A DNA stretch of 64,000 nt, taken from contig NZ_KE383929.1 of the NCBI RefSeq assembly GCF_000422825.1, forward strand, positions 1 to 64,000. The letters run 5' to 3'. Under the pieces are notes generated by a model. It was not told the origin of the DNA, ran no database searches, and saw nothing but the letters and a program-made list of their open reading frames with translations. Below are positions 19,336 to 27,302 of this stretch, piece by piece. A program made the position numbers and the translations under genes. The DNA is from Nocardioides insulae DSM 17944 (lineage in GTDB: Bacteria; Actinomycetota; Actinomycetes; Propionibacteriales; Nocardioidaceae). The stretch's first letter is position 1; the number at the start of each line of letters is the position of its first letter.

Positions 19336-20511
19336 ATGCAGATCGGCATCTTCACCGTGGGCGACGTCACCACCGACCCGACCACCGGGCGCACCCCTAC
19401 CGAGCAGGAGCGGATCCGGGCGACCGTCGAGATCGCGAAGAAGGCCGAGGACATCGGCCTGGACGTGTTCGCCACGGGTGAGCACCACAACCCGCCGTTC
19501 ATCGCCTCGGCGCCCACGACCACGCTCGCCTACATCGGTGCCCAGACCGAGCGGATCATCCTCTCCACGGCCACCACCCTGATCACCACCACCGACCCGG
19601 TGCTGATCGCGGAGAACTACGCCAAGCTGCAGCACCTCACCGGCGGCCGGGTCGACCTGATGATGGGTCGGGGCAACACCGGGCCGGTCTACCCGTGGTT
19701 CGGCAAGGACATCCGGCAGGGCATCAACCTCGCCGTGGAGAACTACGCCCTGCTGCACCGGCTGTGGCGCGAGGACGTCATCGACTGGGAGGGGCGCTTC
19801 CGCACCCCGCTACAGGGCTACACCGCCACCCCGCGCCCGCTGGACGGCGTGCCGCCGTTCGTGTGGCACGGCTCCATCCGGAGCCCGGAGATCGCCGAGC
19901 AGGCGGCGTACTACGGCGACGGCTTCTTCCACAACCACATCTTCTGGCCGGCCTCGCACACCGCGCAGATGGTGTCCCTCTACCGGCGTCGCTACGAGCA
20001 CTACGGCCACGGCAAGGCCGAGGAGGCCATCGTCGGGCTGGGCGGGCAGTTCTTCATGCGGAAGAACAGCCAGGACGCCTGGAACGAGTTCCGCCCCTAC
20101 TTCGACAACGCGCCCGTCTACGGCCACGGTCCCTCCCTGGAGGACTTCACCGAGGCCACCCCGCTCACCGTCGGCTCGCCCCAGCAGGTGCTGGAGCGCA
20201 CCCTCTCCTTCCAGGAGTACGCCGGCCACTACCAGCGCCAGCTCTTCCTGGTCGACCACGCCGGGCTGCCGCTCAAGACCGTGCTCGAGCAGTTGGACCT
20301 GCTCGGTGAGATCCTGCCCGACCTGCGGAAGGGCTTCGCCGAGGGCCGCCCCGCGAACATCCCCGACGCCCCGACCCACGCTTCGCTGGTCTCGGCGGCG
20401 GGCGGGGGTCACGACAGCACCGTCTACGCCGAGGGCGACAGCGCCACCGGCACCTCCGACCGGGCCCCGGAGGACCCGGACGTCGAGCGCATCCTGGAGG
20501 GGGAGCTGTGA
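19336..20511 (+). CDS. LLM-class FMN-dependent luciferase-like monooxygenase (CE1758-type)
   Basis: A 391-aa TIM-barrel flavin monooxygenase. IGIFTVGDVTTDP, FATGEHHNPPFIASAPTTTL, ILSTATTLITTTDPVLIAENYAKL and GRVDLMMGRGNTGPVYPWFG follow the bacterial luciferase family; YYGDGFFHNHIFWP is typical of the CE1758 subfamily. It would oxidise an unknown organic substrate with reduced FMN and O2. ATG 19336 has AGGAG 5 nt upstream. The C-terminal 45 residues are disordered. Its stop overlaps an FMN reductase gene, its likely supplier of FMNH2. Confidence 0.9.
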   Translation: MQIGIFTVGDVTTDPTTGRTPTEQERIRATVEIAKKAEDIGLDVFATGEHHNPPFIASAPTTTLAYIGAQTERIILSTATTLITTTDPVLIAENYAKLQHLTGGRVDLMMGRGNTGPVYPWFGKDIRQGINLAVENYALLHRLWREDVIDWEGRFRTPLQGYTATPRPLDGVPPFVWHGSIRSPEIAEQAAYYGDGFFHNHIFWPASHTAQMVSLYRRRYEHYGHGKAEEAIVGLGGQFFMRKNSQDAWNEFRPYFDNAPVYGHGPSLEDFTEATPLTVGSPQQVLERTLSFQEYAGHYQRQLFLVDHAGLPLKTVLEQLDLLGEILPDLRKGFAEGRPANIPDAPTHASLVSAAGGGHDSTVYAEGDSATGTSDRAPEDPDVERILEGEL

Positions 20512-21188
20512 AGCGCATCGTCATCGTCTCCGCCGGGCTCTCCGTCCCGTCCTCCACGCGTCTGCTCGCCGACCTGCTCGGTGAGGCGACCGAGGGAGCG
20601 ATCCGTGCACGGGGTGCCGAGGTCTCGGTGGAGTATGTCGAGCTGAGGCCGCTCGCGCATGCGCTGGCCGACCATCTGCTCACCGGCTTCCCGGCGGGCG
20701 AGCTGTCCACGGCGCTCGAGGCGGTCAGGGCCGCCGACGGGCTGATCGTGGTGACGCCGGTGTTCTCGGCGTCGTACTCGGGGCTGTTCAAGACCTTCTT
20801 CGACGTCCTCGACCAGGGTGCCATCGACGGCACCCCGGTCCTGATCGCGGCCACCGCGGGTACGCCCCGGCACTCGCTGGTGCTGGAGCACGCGCTCCGG
20901 CCGCTCTTCTCCTACCTGCGCGCCGTGGTGGTGCCGACCGGGGTCTTCGCCGCCAGCTCCGACTTCGGTGCGGTGGCCGGTTCGGCCGGCGCCGGTGCCG
21001 ACACGATCGGCAAGCGGGTCGAGCGGGCGGCCGCGGAGCTCGCCGTACTGGTGACCGCATCGGGCGGAGGAGGGGCGGCCCACGATCCTCACGGTCACGG
21101 CAGCTCTCGTCGGGTCGAGGACGAGTTCGACAACCCGACGCCGTTCGAGGAGCTGCTGCGCGGGGCCCGGGGCGACTCGATCCGCTGA
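20508..21188 (+). CDS. NADPH-dependent FMN reductase (CE1759-type)
   Basis: A 226-aa flavodoxin-like reductase. RIVIVSAGLSVPSSTRLLADLL is the FMN-binding loop, and LIVVTPVFSASYSGLFKTFFDVLD is the conserved region of NADPH-dependent FMN reductases. GTG 20508 overlaps the LLM stop as GTGA, so both are made together and form a two-component monooxygenase. The last 40 residues are Gly/His/Ser-rich (GGGGAAHDPHGHGSS), a possible metal-binding or disordered tail. Confidence 0.9.
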   Translation: MKRIVIVSAGLSVPSSTRLLADLLGEATEGAIRARGAEVSVEYVELRPLAHALADHLLTGFPAGELSTALEAVRAADGLIVVTPVFSASYSGLFKTFFDVLDQGAIDGTPVLIAATAGTPRHSLVLEHALRPLFSYLRAVVVPTGVFAASSDFGAVAGSAGAGADTIGKRVERAAAELAVLVTASGGGGAAHDPHGHGSSRRVEDEFDNPTPFEELLRGARGDSIR

Positions 21189-21319
21189 AGCCGGTCCGCG
21201 AGCCGCGCCACGAGCAGACGGAATCAGTGGCTCGGTCGGACCGGGTCCGGGCCCACCAGGCGGCTCCGGAGTGGCCGGCGCCTCGGCCTCGCCTGCCGGA
21301 CTCGGGGCGGTCGCTGACC

Positions 21320-21325
21320 TAGCGT
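21320..21325 (+). promoter_or_regulatory. -10 element TAGCGT of the yihY-like gene
   Basis: TAGCGT ends 7 nt before the ATG at 21333, again predicting a leaderless transcript. Confidence 0.5.
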
Positions 21326-21332
21326 AGGGGCC

Positions 21333-22286
21333 ATGTCGGTACGCGCGGAGGGACGTCGTCTCTCCGCGCGTTATCGGGCTCTCGCGGGTGGCCGCGCGGC
21401 CGCGACGACCGACCTGTTGTGGCGCCTCGTCGTGGCGACGGTGAGTTCCTGCCTGCGCTACCGAGTGACCGGGCTCGCCGCCGAGGGTGCCTTCTTCGCC
21501 GTGCTCTCGGTGCCGCCGCTGATCTTCGCGCTCGCGGGCGCGGTCGGCTTCCTCACCGAGCAGTTCGATGTCGCCCAGGTCGAGGAGATGCGCCAGGGGA
21601 TCGTGGAGGCCTCCGGTGCCTTCCTCACCCAGTCCGCGGTGGACCGGGTGATCGAACCCACCGTGAACTCGGTGCTGAGGGGCGGTCGGTTCGACGTGAT
21701 GTCGGTCGGCTTCGTCCTCGCGCTGTGGTCCGGCAGTCGGGCGCTCAACGTGTTCGTGGACACCATCACGATCATGCACGGGCTCGGCGGGCGACGCGGG
21801 ATCCTGCGCACCCGGGCACTGTCGTTCGTCCTCTACGTCCTGGCGATCGTGACCGGGATGTTCGCGGTACCGCTCGTGCTCGCCGGGCCGACCCTGGTGG
21901 GCAGTTGGCTGCCACCCGGTCTGACCTTCCTGATGGTCTTCTACTGGCCGGCCGTCGTGGCGCTGGGCATCTGCTTCCTGGCCGCGCTCTACCACGTCTC
22001 GCTGCCGGTCCGGTCGGCCTGGCGCTTCAACCTGCCCGGCGCGACCTTCGCGCTCCTCACCTGGATCGGGGGCTCCTACCTCCTGCGGGCGTTCCTCACC
22101 GCGACCGCGAGCGACTCGAGATCCATCTACGGGCCACTGGCAGCCCCGATCGCGGTCCTGCTGTGGCTCTACCTGGTCGCCATCGCGGTGCTCATCGGGG
22201 CCGCCGTCAACGCGTCCTGCCTGAGCATGCTCGGGCGGGGTGCGGAGGATGCGGCACCCCGTCGACTAGATTCAGCGCGTGGCTGA
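21333..22286 (+). CDS. YihY/BrkB family inner membrane protein
   Basis: A 317-aa polytopic membrane protein. About six hydrophobic segments are visible: AEGAFFAVLSVPPLIFALAG (about 50-70), DVMSVGFVLALWSGS (about 130), ALSFVLYVLAIVTGMFAVPLV, LTFLMVFYWPAVVALGICFL, ATFALLTWIGGSYLL and PIAVLLWLYLVAIAVLIGA. LWSGSRAL and the final LLWLYLVA are typical of the YihY family (once misannotated as RNase BN). Function is unknown. It overlaps the following K+ channel gene by 8 nt. Confidence 0.9.
   Translation: MSVRAEGRRLSARYRALAGGRAAATTDLLWRLVVATVSSCLRYRVTGLAAEGAFFAVLSVPPLIFALAGAVGFLTEQFDVAQVEEMRQGIVEASGAFLTQSAVDRVIEPTVNSVLRGGRFDVMSVGFVLALWSGSRALNVFVDTITIMHGLGGRRGILRTRALSFVLYVLAIVTGMFAVPLVLAGPTLVGSWLPPGLTFLMVFYWPAVVALGICFLAALYHVSLPVRSAWRFNLPGATFALLTWIGGSYLLRAFLTATASDSRSIYGPLAAPIAVLLWLYLVAIAVLIGAAVNASCLSMLGRGAEDAAPRRLDSARG
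22267..22272 (+). promoter_or_regulatory. -10 element TAGATT of the K+ channel gene
   Basis: TAGATT ends exactly 6 nt before the GTG at 22279. It lies inside the last codons of the upstream membrane-protein gene, so the channel gene seems to have an internal leaderless promoter. Confidence 0.55.
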
Positions 22287-23370
22287 GTCCGAGCAGGAGA
22301 TCGCGCCGTACGACGCGGTGAAGCTGCCCGAGCGGGTTCGCTCGCCCTGGGTGCAGTTGGCGATGCGTCTTGCCCTGGCCTTCCTGCTGGTCGCCTTCAT
22401 GACGATGCTGGTCTACGTCGACGGTGACGCCTACGTCGACAACAACGATCCCGAGGACGGGATCACCCTCCTCGATGCGCTGTACTACACCACCGTGTCG
22501 CTGAGCACGACCGGGTACGGCGACATCGCGCCGGTGGCACCGCACGCGCGGGCGATCAACGCCTTCGTGATCACACCGCTGCGGGTGGCCTTCCTGATCC
22601 TGCTGATCGGCACCACGCTCGAAGTGCTCACCACCCACACCCGCGACCTGCTGCGGGTCAACCGATGGAGGAAGAAGATGAGCGGCCACGTGGTCGTGAT
22701 CGGTTACGGCACCAAGGGGCGCAGCGCCGTCGACACGCTGCTCAACAACGGCCAGGACCGCGAGAAGATCGTGGTGGTCGACCCCAGCGCCCGTGCGCTC
22801 CATGAGGCCAATCAGGACGGACTCTCGGTGGTGCAGGGTGATGCCAGTCGACGGGACGTGCTCAATCGGGCACTGGTGCGCGACGCGAGCCACATCATCA
22901 TCACCACCGACCGCGACGACACCAACGTGCTCGCCACCCTCACCGTGCGCCAATTGAACGCGGACGCCTTCATCGTCGCGGCGGTGCGGGAGCAGGAGAA
23001 CACCCCGCTGATGAAGCAGTCGGGAGCCGACTCGGTGGTGACCTCGGCCGAGGCGGTCGGGCGACTGCTCGGGCTCTCCTCGCTGTCCCCGACGCTCGGC
23101 ACGGTGATGGAGGACCTGCTCACCTACGGCGCCGGCCTCGAGGTGGCCGAGCGGGAGCTGCTGGTCAGCGAGGTCGGGCGACAGCCGCAGAGCCTGATCG
23201 ACCAGGTGATCGCCGTCGTCCGCGACGAGAAGGTCTTCCGCTACTTCGACCCGGTGGTCTCCCAGTTGGCGCGCGGGGACCGGCTGGTCGTCGTACGCGC
23301 GTCGAAGGAGCTTCCCTGGGCGCCGCGTCCGGGCACCCACGACGAGGACTTCGCCTCCGAGGATCGTTGA
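22279..23370 (+). CDS. two-TM potassium channel with RCK (TrkA-N) domain
   Basis: A 363-aa K+ channel of the Kch/MthK type. A first membrane helix (LAMRLALAFLLVAFMTMLVYV) is followed by the pore with selectivity filter TTGYGD near residue 80 and a second helix (AFLILLIGTTLEVL). The cytoplasmic RCK domain starts GHVVVIGYGTKGRSAVDTLL with the Rossmann GxGxxG-like loop. TTDRDDTNVLATLTVRQL is the conserved ligand-sensing region. The distal regulatory part ends near VVRASKELP. GTG start is supported by the -10 element. Confidence 0.93.
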   Translation: MAESEQEIAPYDAVKLPERVRSPWVQLAMRLALAFLLVAFMTMLVYVDGDAYVDNNDPEDGITLLDALYYTTVSLSTTGYGDIAPVAPHARAINAFVITPLRVAFLILLIGTTLEVLTTHTRDLLRVNRWRKKMSGHVVVIGYGTKGRSAVDTLLNNGQDREKIVVVDPSARALHEANQDGLSVVQGDASRRDVLNRALVRDASHIIITTDRDDTNVLATLTVRQLNADAFIVAAVREQENTPLMKQSGADSVVTSAEAVGRLLGLSSLSPTLGTVMEDLLTYGAGLEVAERELLVSEVGRQPQSLIDQVIAVVRDEKVFRYFDPVVSQLARGDRLVVVRASKELPWAPRPGTHDEDFASEDR

Positions 23371-23371
23371 G

Positions 23372-23395
23372 CCCCAGCCCCAGCCCCAGCCCCAG
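23372..23395. repeat. CCCCAG hexanucleotide, four tandem copies
   Basis: Four exact head-to-tail copies of CCCCAG fill the gap between the K+ channel stop and the convergent thioesterase stop. A simple-sequence repeat like this can vary in copy number; it lies outside both reading frames. Confidence 0.8.
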
Positions 23396-23401
23396 CCTGG
23401 G

Positions 23402-23848
23402 TCAGGCGGTGTCGGTGTCGAGCCGCCAACGGGCGAACCTCTCCCTGGTGGCCTCGCCCAGCGGCTCGGGACGCCGGCTCGTCTCGTCGAACTGGACGAT
23501 CACCGTCTCGGCCCGGGCGACGACGTCCTCACCGGCGACGAGCACCTGTTCGAGGCCGACCGAGGACGAACCCACCCGGGTCACGCCGGTGCCGATGTGT
23601 ACGTTGCCGGGCCAGCGGAGTTCACCGACGAAGTCGACCGCGAGCCGGGCGATCACCCAGCCGCACCCCGGCTCGGCCAGCGAGCCGCCGTCGGGGTGCA
23701 GCATCTCCACCCTCCCGGTCTCCAGGAAGGTCGCCAGGGTGGCGTTGTTGACGTGGCCCATCGGATCGGTGTCGGCGAACCGGATCTTGTCGAAGGTCAC
23801 GAGCGGATAGTCGTCCAGAGCGCGAAGACTGGTCACGGCCGCGATCAT
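23402..23848 (-). CDS. acyl-CoA thioesterase (4-hydroxybenzoyl-CoA thioesterase-like hotdog fold)
   Basis: A 148-aa hotdog-fold protein. YPLVTFDKIRFADTDPMGHVNNATLATFLETGRVEML is the classic start of 4HBT thioesterases, with the catalytic Asp in DTDPMGHVNN near residue 26. The remaining strands include VIARLAVDFVGELRWPGNVHIGT. It hydrolyses acyl-CoA thioesters; substrate unknown. ATG 23848 is chosen. It is divergent from the antiporter gene with an 81-bp gap. Confidence 0.9.
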   Translation of the reverse strand: MIAAVTSLRALDDYPLVTFDKIRFADTDPMGHVNNATLATFLETGRVEMLHPDGGSLAEPGCGWVIARLAVDFVGELRWPGNVHIGTGVTRVGSSSVGLEQVLVAGEDVVARAETVIVQFDETSRRPEPLGEATRERFARWRLDTDTA

Positions 23849-23929
23849 GGCAGGTCGCCCCGGGACGGTCGGTGACGGGCCATACTGTGAGGCACGGATC
23901 CCCGAGCACGACGAGGAGCGGCTGTACGG

Positions 23930-25432
23930 ATGGACCCTGACGAGCTCAACGTGTTGGTGCTCGCGGGGATGAGTGTGTTGCTGATCGGGATCGCCGCGGT
24001 ACGGATCTCGACCGGTGCGGGCCTGCCCAGCCTGCTGCTCTACCTCGGCCTCGGGCTGCTGATCGGGGAGGCGGGTCTCGGGTTCGAATTCGAGAACGCC
24101 GAACTCACCCAGGTGCTCGGCTCGCTCGCGCTGGCCGTCATCCTGGCCGAGGGCGGACTCACCACGAGGCTGTCGGTGATCCGGCCGGCCGCGGCGCCGG
24201 CCGCCGTCCTCGCCACGGTGGGGGTCGCGATCAGCGTCACCGTGACCTCGGCTGCGGCCTGGTGGCTCCTGGACGTCGACCCGCGCACCGCCGTCCTGCT
24301 CGGCGCGGTCGTCTCCTCCACGGATGCGGCGGCCGTCTTCGCGATGGTGCGCACGATGCGGCTGCGCCGGCGTACCCGCGCGATCCTCGAGGCGGAGTCG
24401 GGGTTCAACGACCCGCCGGTGATCATCCTGGTGACGCTGGTGGTCTCCGACGTGTGGTTCGAGTTCGATCCGACCCAGGCGCTGATCGGGTTCTTGCAGC
24501 AGATGCTGGTCGGTTTCGTGGTGGGCCTGGTGATCGCGCTGGGGGGACAGTGGTTGCTGCGCCGGATCGCCCTTCCCGCGACCGGGCTCTACCCGCTGGC
24601 CACGATGGCGATCACGATGCTCGCCTTCGGCGCCTCCGGCGTTGCGGGCGGGAGCCCGTTCCTGGCCGTGTACGTTGCCGGCGTGGTGCTCGGCAACGCG
24701 AGCCTGCCGCACCACGCCGCCTCGCTCGGTTTCGCCGAGGGCCTGGCCTGGCTCTCCCAGATCGGGCTGTTCGTCCTGCTCGGCCTGCTCGCCTCACCGG
24801 CGCGCCTGGTCGATGCCCTGGTGCCGGCGTTGGTGGTCGGGGTGGCACTGACCGTCCTCGCTCGGCCGCTGTCCGTGCTGATCTGTGCCAGTCCGTTCCG
24901 GATACCCCTGCCCGAACAGGCCTTCATCTCCTGGGCGGGGTTGCGCGGCGCCGTACCCATCGTGCTGGCGACCTTCCCGATCACCGCCGGACTGGCCGGG
25001 GCGGAGCGGGTCTTCGACGTGACCTTCCTGTTGGTCGTGGTCTTCACGCTGGTCCAGGGGCCCACCCTGCCCTGGCTGGCTCGCCGGCTGGACGTGGTCG
25101 AACCCGGCCAGACCCGGGAACTCGAGATCGAGTACGCGCCGCTGGAGGACCTCGGCGCAGCCATGCTGACCTTCGACATCCCGGACGGCAGCCGGATGGT
25201 CGGGGTCGAGGTGGGCGAACTCCGCCTGCCCGGTGACGCCGTCGTCTCGCTCGTACTGCGGGCCGGTGCGCTGTTCGTGCCCACTCCGGCCACCACCCTG
25301 CGCAGCGGTGACCAGTTGCTCCTCGCCGCGACCGCGGCGCAGCAGGCGGCGGTCGAGGCCCGGCTGCGTGCAGTGAGCCGTGCGGGCCGACTGGCGGGGT
25401 GGCACGGTGAACGTGGTGACGGGGTGGACTGA
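23930..25432 (+). CDS. CPA1-type potassium/proton antiporter with RCK_C domain
   Basis: A 500-aa membrane antiporter of the NhaP2/CvrA type. Some 12 hydrophobic segments span residues 5-390; SLALAVILAEGGLTTRLSVIR, SSTDAAAVFAMVRT, ESGFNDPPVIILV and WAGLRGAVPIVLATFPI are conserved ion-path motifs. The soluble C-terminus (GSRMVGVEVGELRLPGDAVVSLVLRAG) is a TrkA-C domain that senses regulatory ligands. GAGGAG lies 11 nt before the ATG and TACTGT at 23883-23888 may be the -10. With the nearby K+ channel, it suggests a K+ homeostasis cluster. Confidence 0.9.
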   Translation: MDPDELNVLVLAGMSVLLIGIAAVRISTGAGLPSLLLYLGLGLLIGEAGLGFEFENAELTQVLGSLALAVILAEGGLTTRLSVIRPAAAPAAVLATVGVAISVTVTSAAAWWLLDVDPRTAVLLGAVVSSTDAAAVFAMVRTMRLRRRTRAILEAESGFNDPPVIILVTLVVSDVWFEFDPTQALIGFLQQMLVGFVVGLVIALGGQWLLRRIALPATGLYPLATMAITMLAFGASGVAGGSPFLAVYVAGVVLGNASLPHHAASLGFAEGLAWLSQIGLFVLLGLLASPARLVDALVPALVVGVALTVLARPLSVLICASPFRIPLPEQAFISWAGLRGAVPIVLATFPITAGLAGAERVFDVTFLLVVVFTLVQGPTLPWLARRLDVVEPGQTRELEIEYAPLEDLGAAMLTFDIPDGSRMVGVEVGELRLPGDAVVSLVLRAGALFVPTPATTLRSGDQLLLAATAAQQAAVEARLRAVSRAGRLAGWHGERGDGVD

Positions 25433-25451
25433 GACCCACTGGCCAGTGCGA

Positions 25452-25620
25452 CGCTCGCACCGGTTGGGTGCGGCAGTGTGGGCGCGCAGGCGGTGGATAC
25501 TGGCGCTCGCGCCCATCGGGGAGTGCGACGCGCTCGCACCGGTTGGGTGCGGCAGCGTGGGCGCGCAGGCGGTGGATACTGGCGCTCGCGCCCACCGGCG
25601 AGCACGACACGCTCGCACGG
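25452..25620. repeat. 79-bp tandem repeat, two full copies plus partial copies
   Basis: CGCTCGCACC recurs at 25452, 25531 and 25610, giving an exact 79-bp period: copy 1 at 25452-25530, copy 2 at 25531-25609, and an 11-bp start of copy 3. A partial copy (CCAGTGCGACG) precedes copy 1. The two full copies differ at a handful of bases. Each contains TGGGCGCG ... CGCGCCCA (25479-25515 and 25558-25594) and the small palindrome GCACC-GGTTG-GGTGC. No reading frame is conserved because 79 is not a multiple of 3. This fills most of the 335-bp gap after the antiporter gene. Confidence 0.9.
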
Positions 25621-25630
25621 TTAGAAATGA

Positions 25631-25668
25631 GTTGAACCGCTGGAGTCTCGGGTCACCAGCGGTTCAAC
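25631..25668. terminator. 13-bp perfect hairpin after the 79-bp repeats
   Basis: GTTGAACCGCTGG (25631-25643) pairs perfectly with CCAGCGGTTCAAC (25656-25668) around a 12-nt loop. The plus strand continues AAGCAG; the minus strand continues TCATTTCTAA, slightly T-rich. It could terminate the antiporter transcript or be a mobile-element end or operator; the AT-richer composition differs from its surroundings. Confidence 0.45.
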
Positions 25669-25755
25669 AAGCAGAACTGTAGCAGCGGTCGTTGAGGAAT
25701 CAAAGACCCTTCGGTAGGTGAGTCGCTTCACACCGGGGCATGGCGCGGTCGGGTC

Positions 25756-25761
25756 TACCGT
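25756..25761 (+). promoter_or_regulatory. -10 element TACCGT of the flavin reductase gene
   Basis: TACCGT ends exactly 6 nt before the ATG at 25768, predicting a leaderless transcript. Confidence 0.55.
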
Positions 25762-25767
25762 GGAGGC

Positions 25768-26367
25768 ATGTCCTCTGAGCCAGCAGACCGCCCGGCCGCC
25801 GAGGATCGTCCGCTCGAGGAGGGGCCGCCCTGGGGGAGTGAGGTCGAGGACGAGCTGGCCAGTTTCGACAATCTGGTCGAGCGCCGTGCCGCGCGACGCT
25901 TCCGGGACGTGATGGGGCACTTCGCCTCGGGGATCACCGTGGTCACGGCCCAGGGAGAGCACGATCTGCTGGGGCTGACCTGTCAGTCCTTCACCAGCGT
26001 CTCGCTCGACCCGCCGCTGGTGCTCTTCGTCCCCGCGCACAGCTCACGGGCCTGGCCTCTCATCCGGGAGGTGGGGCGGTTCTGCGTCAACGTGCTCTCC
26101 GCCGACCAGGAGTGGATCTCCGACCAGTTCGCCGGACGCTGGGTCCCCGGCATCACCCACAAGTACGACGGCGTCGAGTGGAGTCGCTCCCCGGTGACCG
26201 GGTCACCGCTGATCACCGGTTCCCTGGCCTTCGTGGACTGTTCGGTGGACGCGGTCCATCCGGCGGGCGACCACGACATCGTGGTGGGCCGGGTGCATGC
26301 GATGGGGCACGCGGAGACCGGTGCGCCGCTGCTCTACGACCGCGGCCACTACCGCACCAGCCGCTGA
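25768..26367 (+). CDS. flavin reductase family protein
   Basis: A 199-aa FMN-binding split-barrel protein. RFRDVMGHFASGITVVTAQGEHDLLGLTCQSFTSVSLDPPLVLF is the conserved beginning of the flavin reductase (HpaC/RutF-like) family, spread over residues 45-90; GRFCVNVLSADQEWISDQFAG and HDIVVGRVHAMGH follow. These enzymes use NAD(P)H to reduce FMN or FAD for a partner oxygenase; no oxygenase is adjacent. A 40-residue acidic N-terminus precedes the domain. It converges on map, with a 25-bp gap. Confidence 0.9.
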   Translation: MSSEPADRPAAEDRPLEEGPPWGSEVEDELASFDNLVERRAARRFRDVMGHFASGITVVTAQGEHDLLGLTCQSFTSVSLDPPLVLFVPAHSSRAWPLIREVGRFCVNVLSADQEWISDQFAGRWVPGITHKYDGVEWSRSPVTGSPLITGSLAFVDCSVDAVHPAGDHDIVVGRVHAMGHAETGAPLLYDRGHYRTSR

Positions 26368-26377
26368 GGCTCCGCTC

Positions 26378-26393
26378 GGCCTGGATCCAGGCC
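26378..26393. terminator. palindromic bidirectional terminator candidate
   Basis: GGCCTGGATCCAGGCC is a perfect 16-bp palindrome located between the stop codons of the convergent flavin reductase and map genes. It can form a 6-bp stem with a GATC loop on either strand. Confidence 0.4.
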
Positions 26394-27169
26394 TAGTCGA
26401 GGAAGCTGCGGTCGGTCAGGACGATCGCGTCGCCCTCGGTGACCGCGATGGTGTGCTCCATGTGCGCACCGCGGGAGCCGTCCTGGCTGCGCAGGGTCCA
26501 GCCGTCGGGGTCGGTGAAGATCTCGTCGGTGGTGTGCAGGAACCACGGCTCGATGGCGATCACCAGGCCGGGCTTGAGCTTGAACCCGCGGCCGGGGCGG
26601 CCGTCGTTCGGAACGTGCGGGTCGCCGTGCATGGTGCGACCGACGCCGTGACCACCGAACTGGGTGTTGATCCCGAGCCCCTTGGCGCGGGCCACCTCGG
26701 CGATCGCGTGTGAGATGTCGCCGATCCGATTGCCGGCGCGCGCGGCGGCGATGCCGGCGTCCAGCGCACGGGAGGTGGTGTCGATGAGGTCGAGATCCTC
26801 CTGACGCGGCGTGCCGACGACCAGGCTGAGAGCCGAGTCGGAGACCCAGCCGTCCACGCTCACGGCGAAGTCGACGCTGAGCAGGTCGCCGTCCTGCAGC
26901 ACGTAGTCGTGGGGGAGACCGTGCAGGACGGCGTCGTTGACGCTGGTGCACAGCACCTTCCCGAACGGACTGGCACCGAAGGAGGGGTGGTAGTCGATGT
27001 AGCAGGACTCCGCGCCACGGTCCTTGATCATCTGGTGGGCGAGTTCGTCGAGTTCGAGCAGGTTGACGCCGACGTCCGCCTTCTCCCGGAGTGCCGAGAT
27101 GACCTCGGCCACGAACCGGCCGGCGGGGCGCATCTGCTCGATCTGCTTGGGCGTACGGAGCTCGATCAC
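26393..27169 (-). CDS. map: type I methionine aminopeptidase
   Basis: A 258-aa pita-bread metalloprotease removing N-terminal Met. It has the five ligand regions: VLCTSVNDAVLHGLP, LLSVDFAVSVDGWVSDSALS (two Asp), FGGHGVGRTMHGDPHVPN (His), LVIAIEPWFLHTT (Glu) and GAHMEHTIAVTEGD (Glu). GTG 27169 is preceded by TAGGGT at 6 nt. Actinobacteria often carry two map genes; this one stands alone rather than with secY-adk, so it may be the second copy. Confidence 0.94.
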   Translation of the reverse strand: MIELRTPKQIEQMRPAGRFVAEVISALREKADVGVNLLELDELAHQMIKDRGAESCYIDYHPSFGASPFGKVLCTSVNDAVLHGLPHDYVLQDGDLLSVDFAVSVDGWVSDSALSLVVGTPRQEDLDLIDTTSRALDAGIAAARAGNRIGDISHAIAEVARAKGLGINTQFGGHGVGRTMHGDPHVPNDGRPGRGFKLKPGLVIAIEPWFLHTTDEIFTDPDGWTLRSQDGSRGAHMEHTIAVTEGDAIVLTDRSFLD

Positions 27170-27175
27170 CCCTGC

Positions 27176-27181
27176 ACCCTA
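27176..27181 (-). promoter_or_regulatory. -10 element TAGGGT of map
   Basis: On the minus strand TAGGGT is followed by GCAGGG (6 nt) and the GTG start at 27169, the same geometry as other leaderless genes here. Confidence 0.55.
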
Positions 27182-27206
27182 GCCCGATCCTGGAGGCGGT
27201 ACGGAG

Positions 27207-27220
27207 CCGGCGTACGCCGG
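27207..27220. promoter_or_regulatory. 14-bp perfect palindrome between map and clpP
   Basis: CCGGCGTACGCCGG is a perfect palindrome in the divergent map-clpP intergenic region, 13 bp before the PopR-type site. It may be an operator for either gene; no known regulator is matched. Confidence 0.35.
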
Positions 27221-27232
27221 ATGTGGGAGCCC

Positions 27233-27247
27233 TCTGCCGAGGGCAGA
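27233..27247 (+). promoter_or_regulatory. PopR-type operator TCTGCC-N3-GGCAGA upstream of the clpP pair
   Basis: The sequence TCTGCC-GAG-GGCAGA is a perfect inverted repeat. As I recall it, exactly this TCTGCC-N3-GGCAGA motif is the site through which PopR activates clpP3-clpP4 in Streptomyces lividans. It lies 55 nt before the clpP ATG. A weak promoter fits downstream: TTGAGC (27268-27273), 17-nt spacer, GAGCCT (27291-27296), then 6 nt to the ATG. The operator would then be centred near -62, a normal activator position. Confidence 0.7.
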
Positions 27248-27302
27248 TCAGCCGGGAGCGGATCTCCTTGAGCGCGGCACGGCCTGCGACGAGCCTCGAA
27301 GC

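Noticed and set aside
25380-25682. 100-codon plus-strand frame covering the 79-bp repeats
   Set aside because: It begins inside the antiporter gene in another frame; the 79-bp period shifts the frame between copies, so the two copies would encode different peptides.
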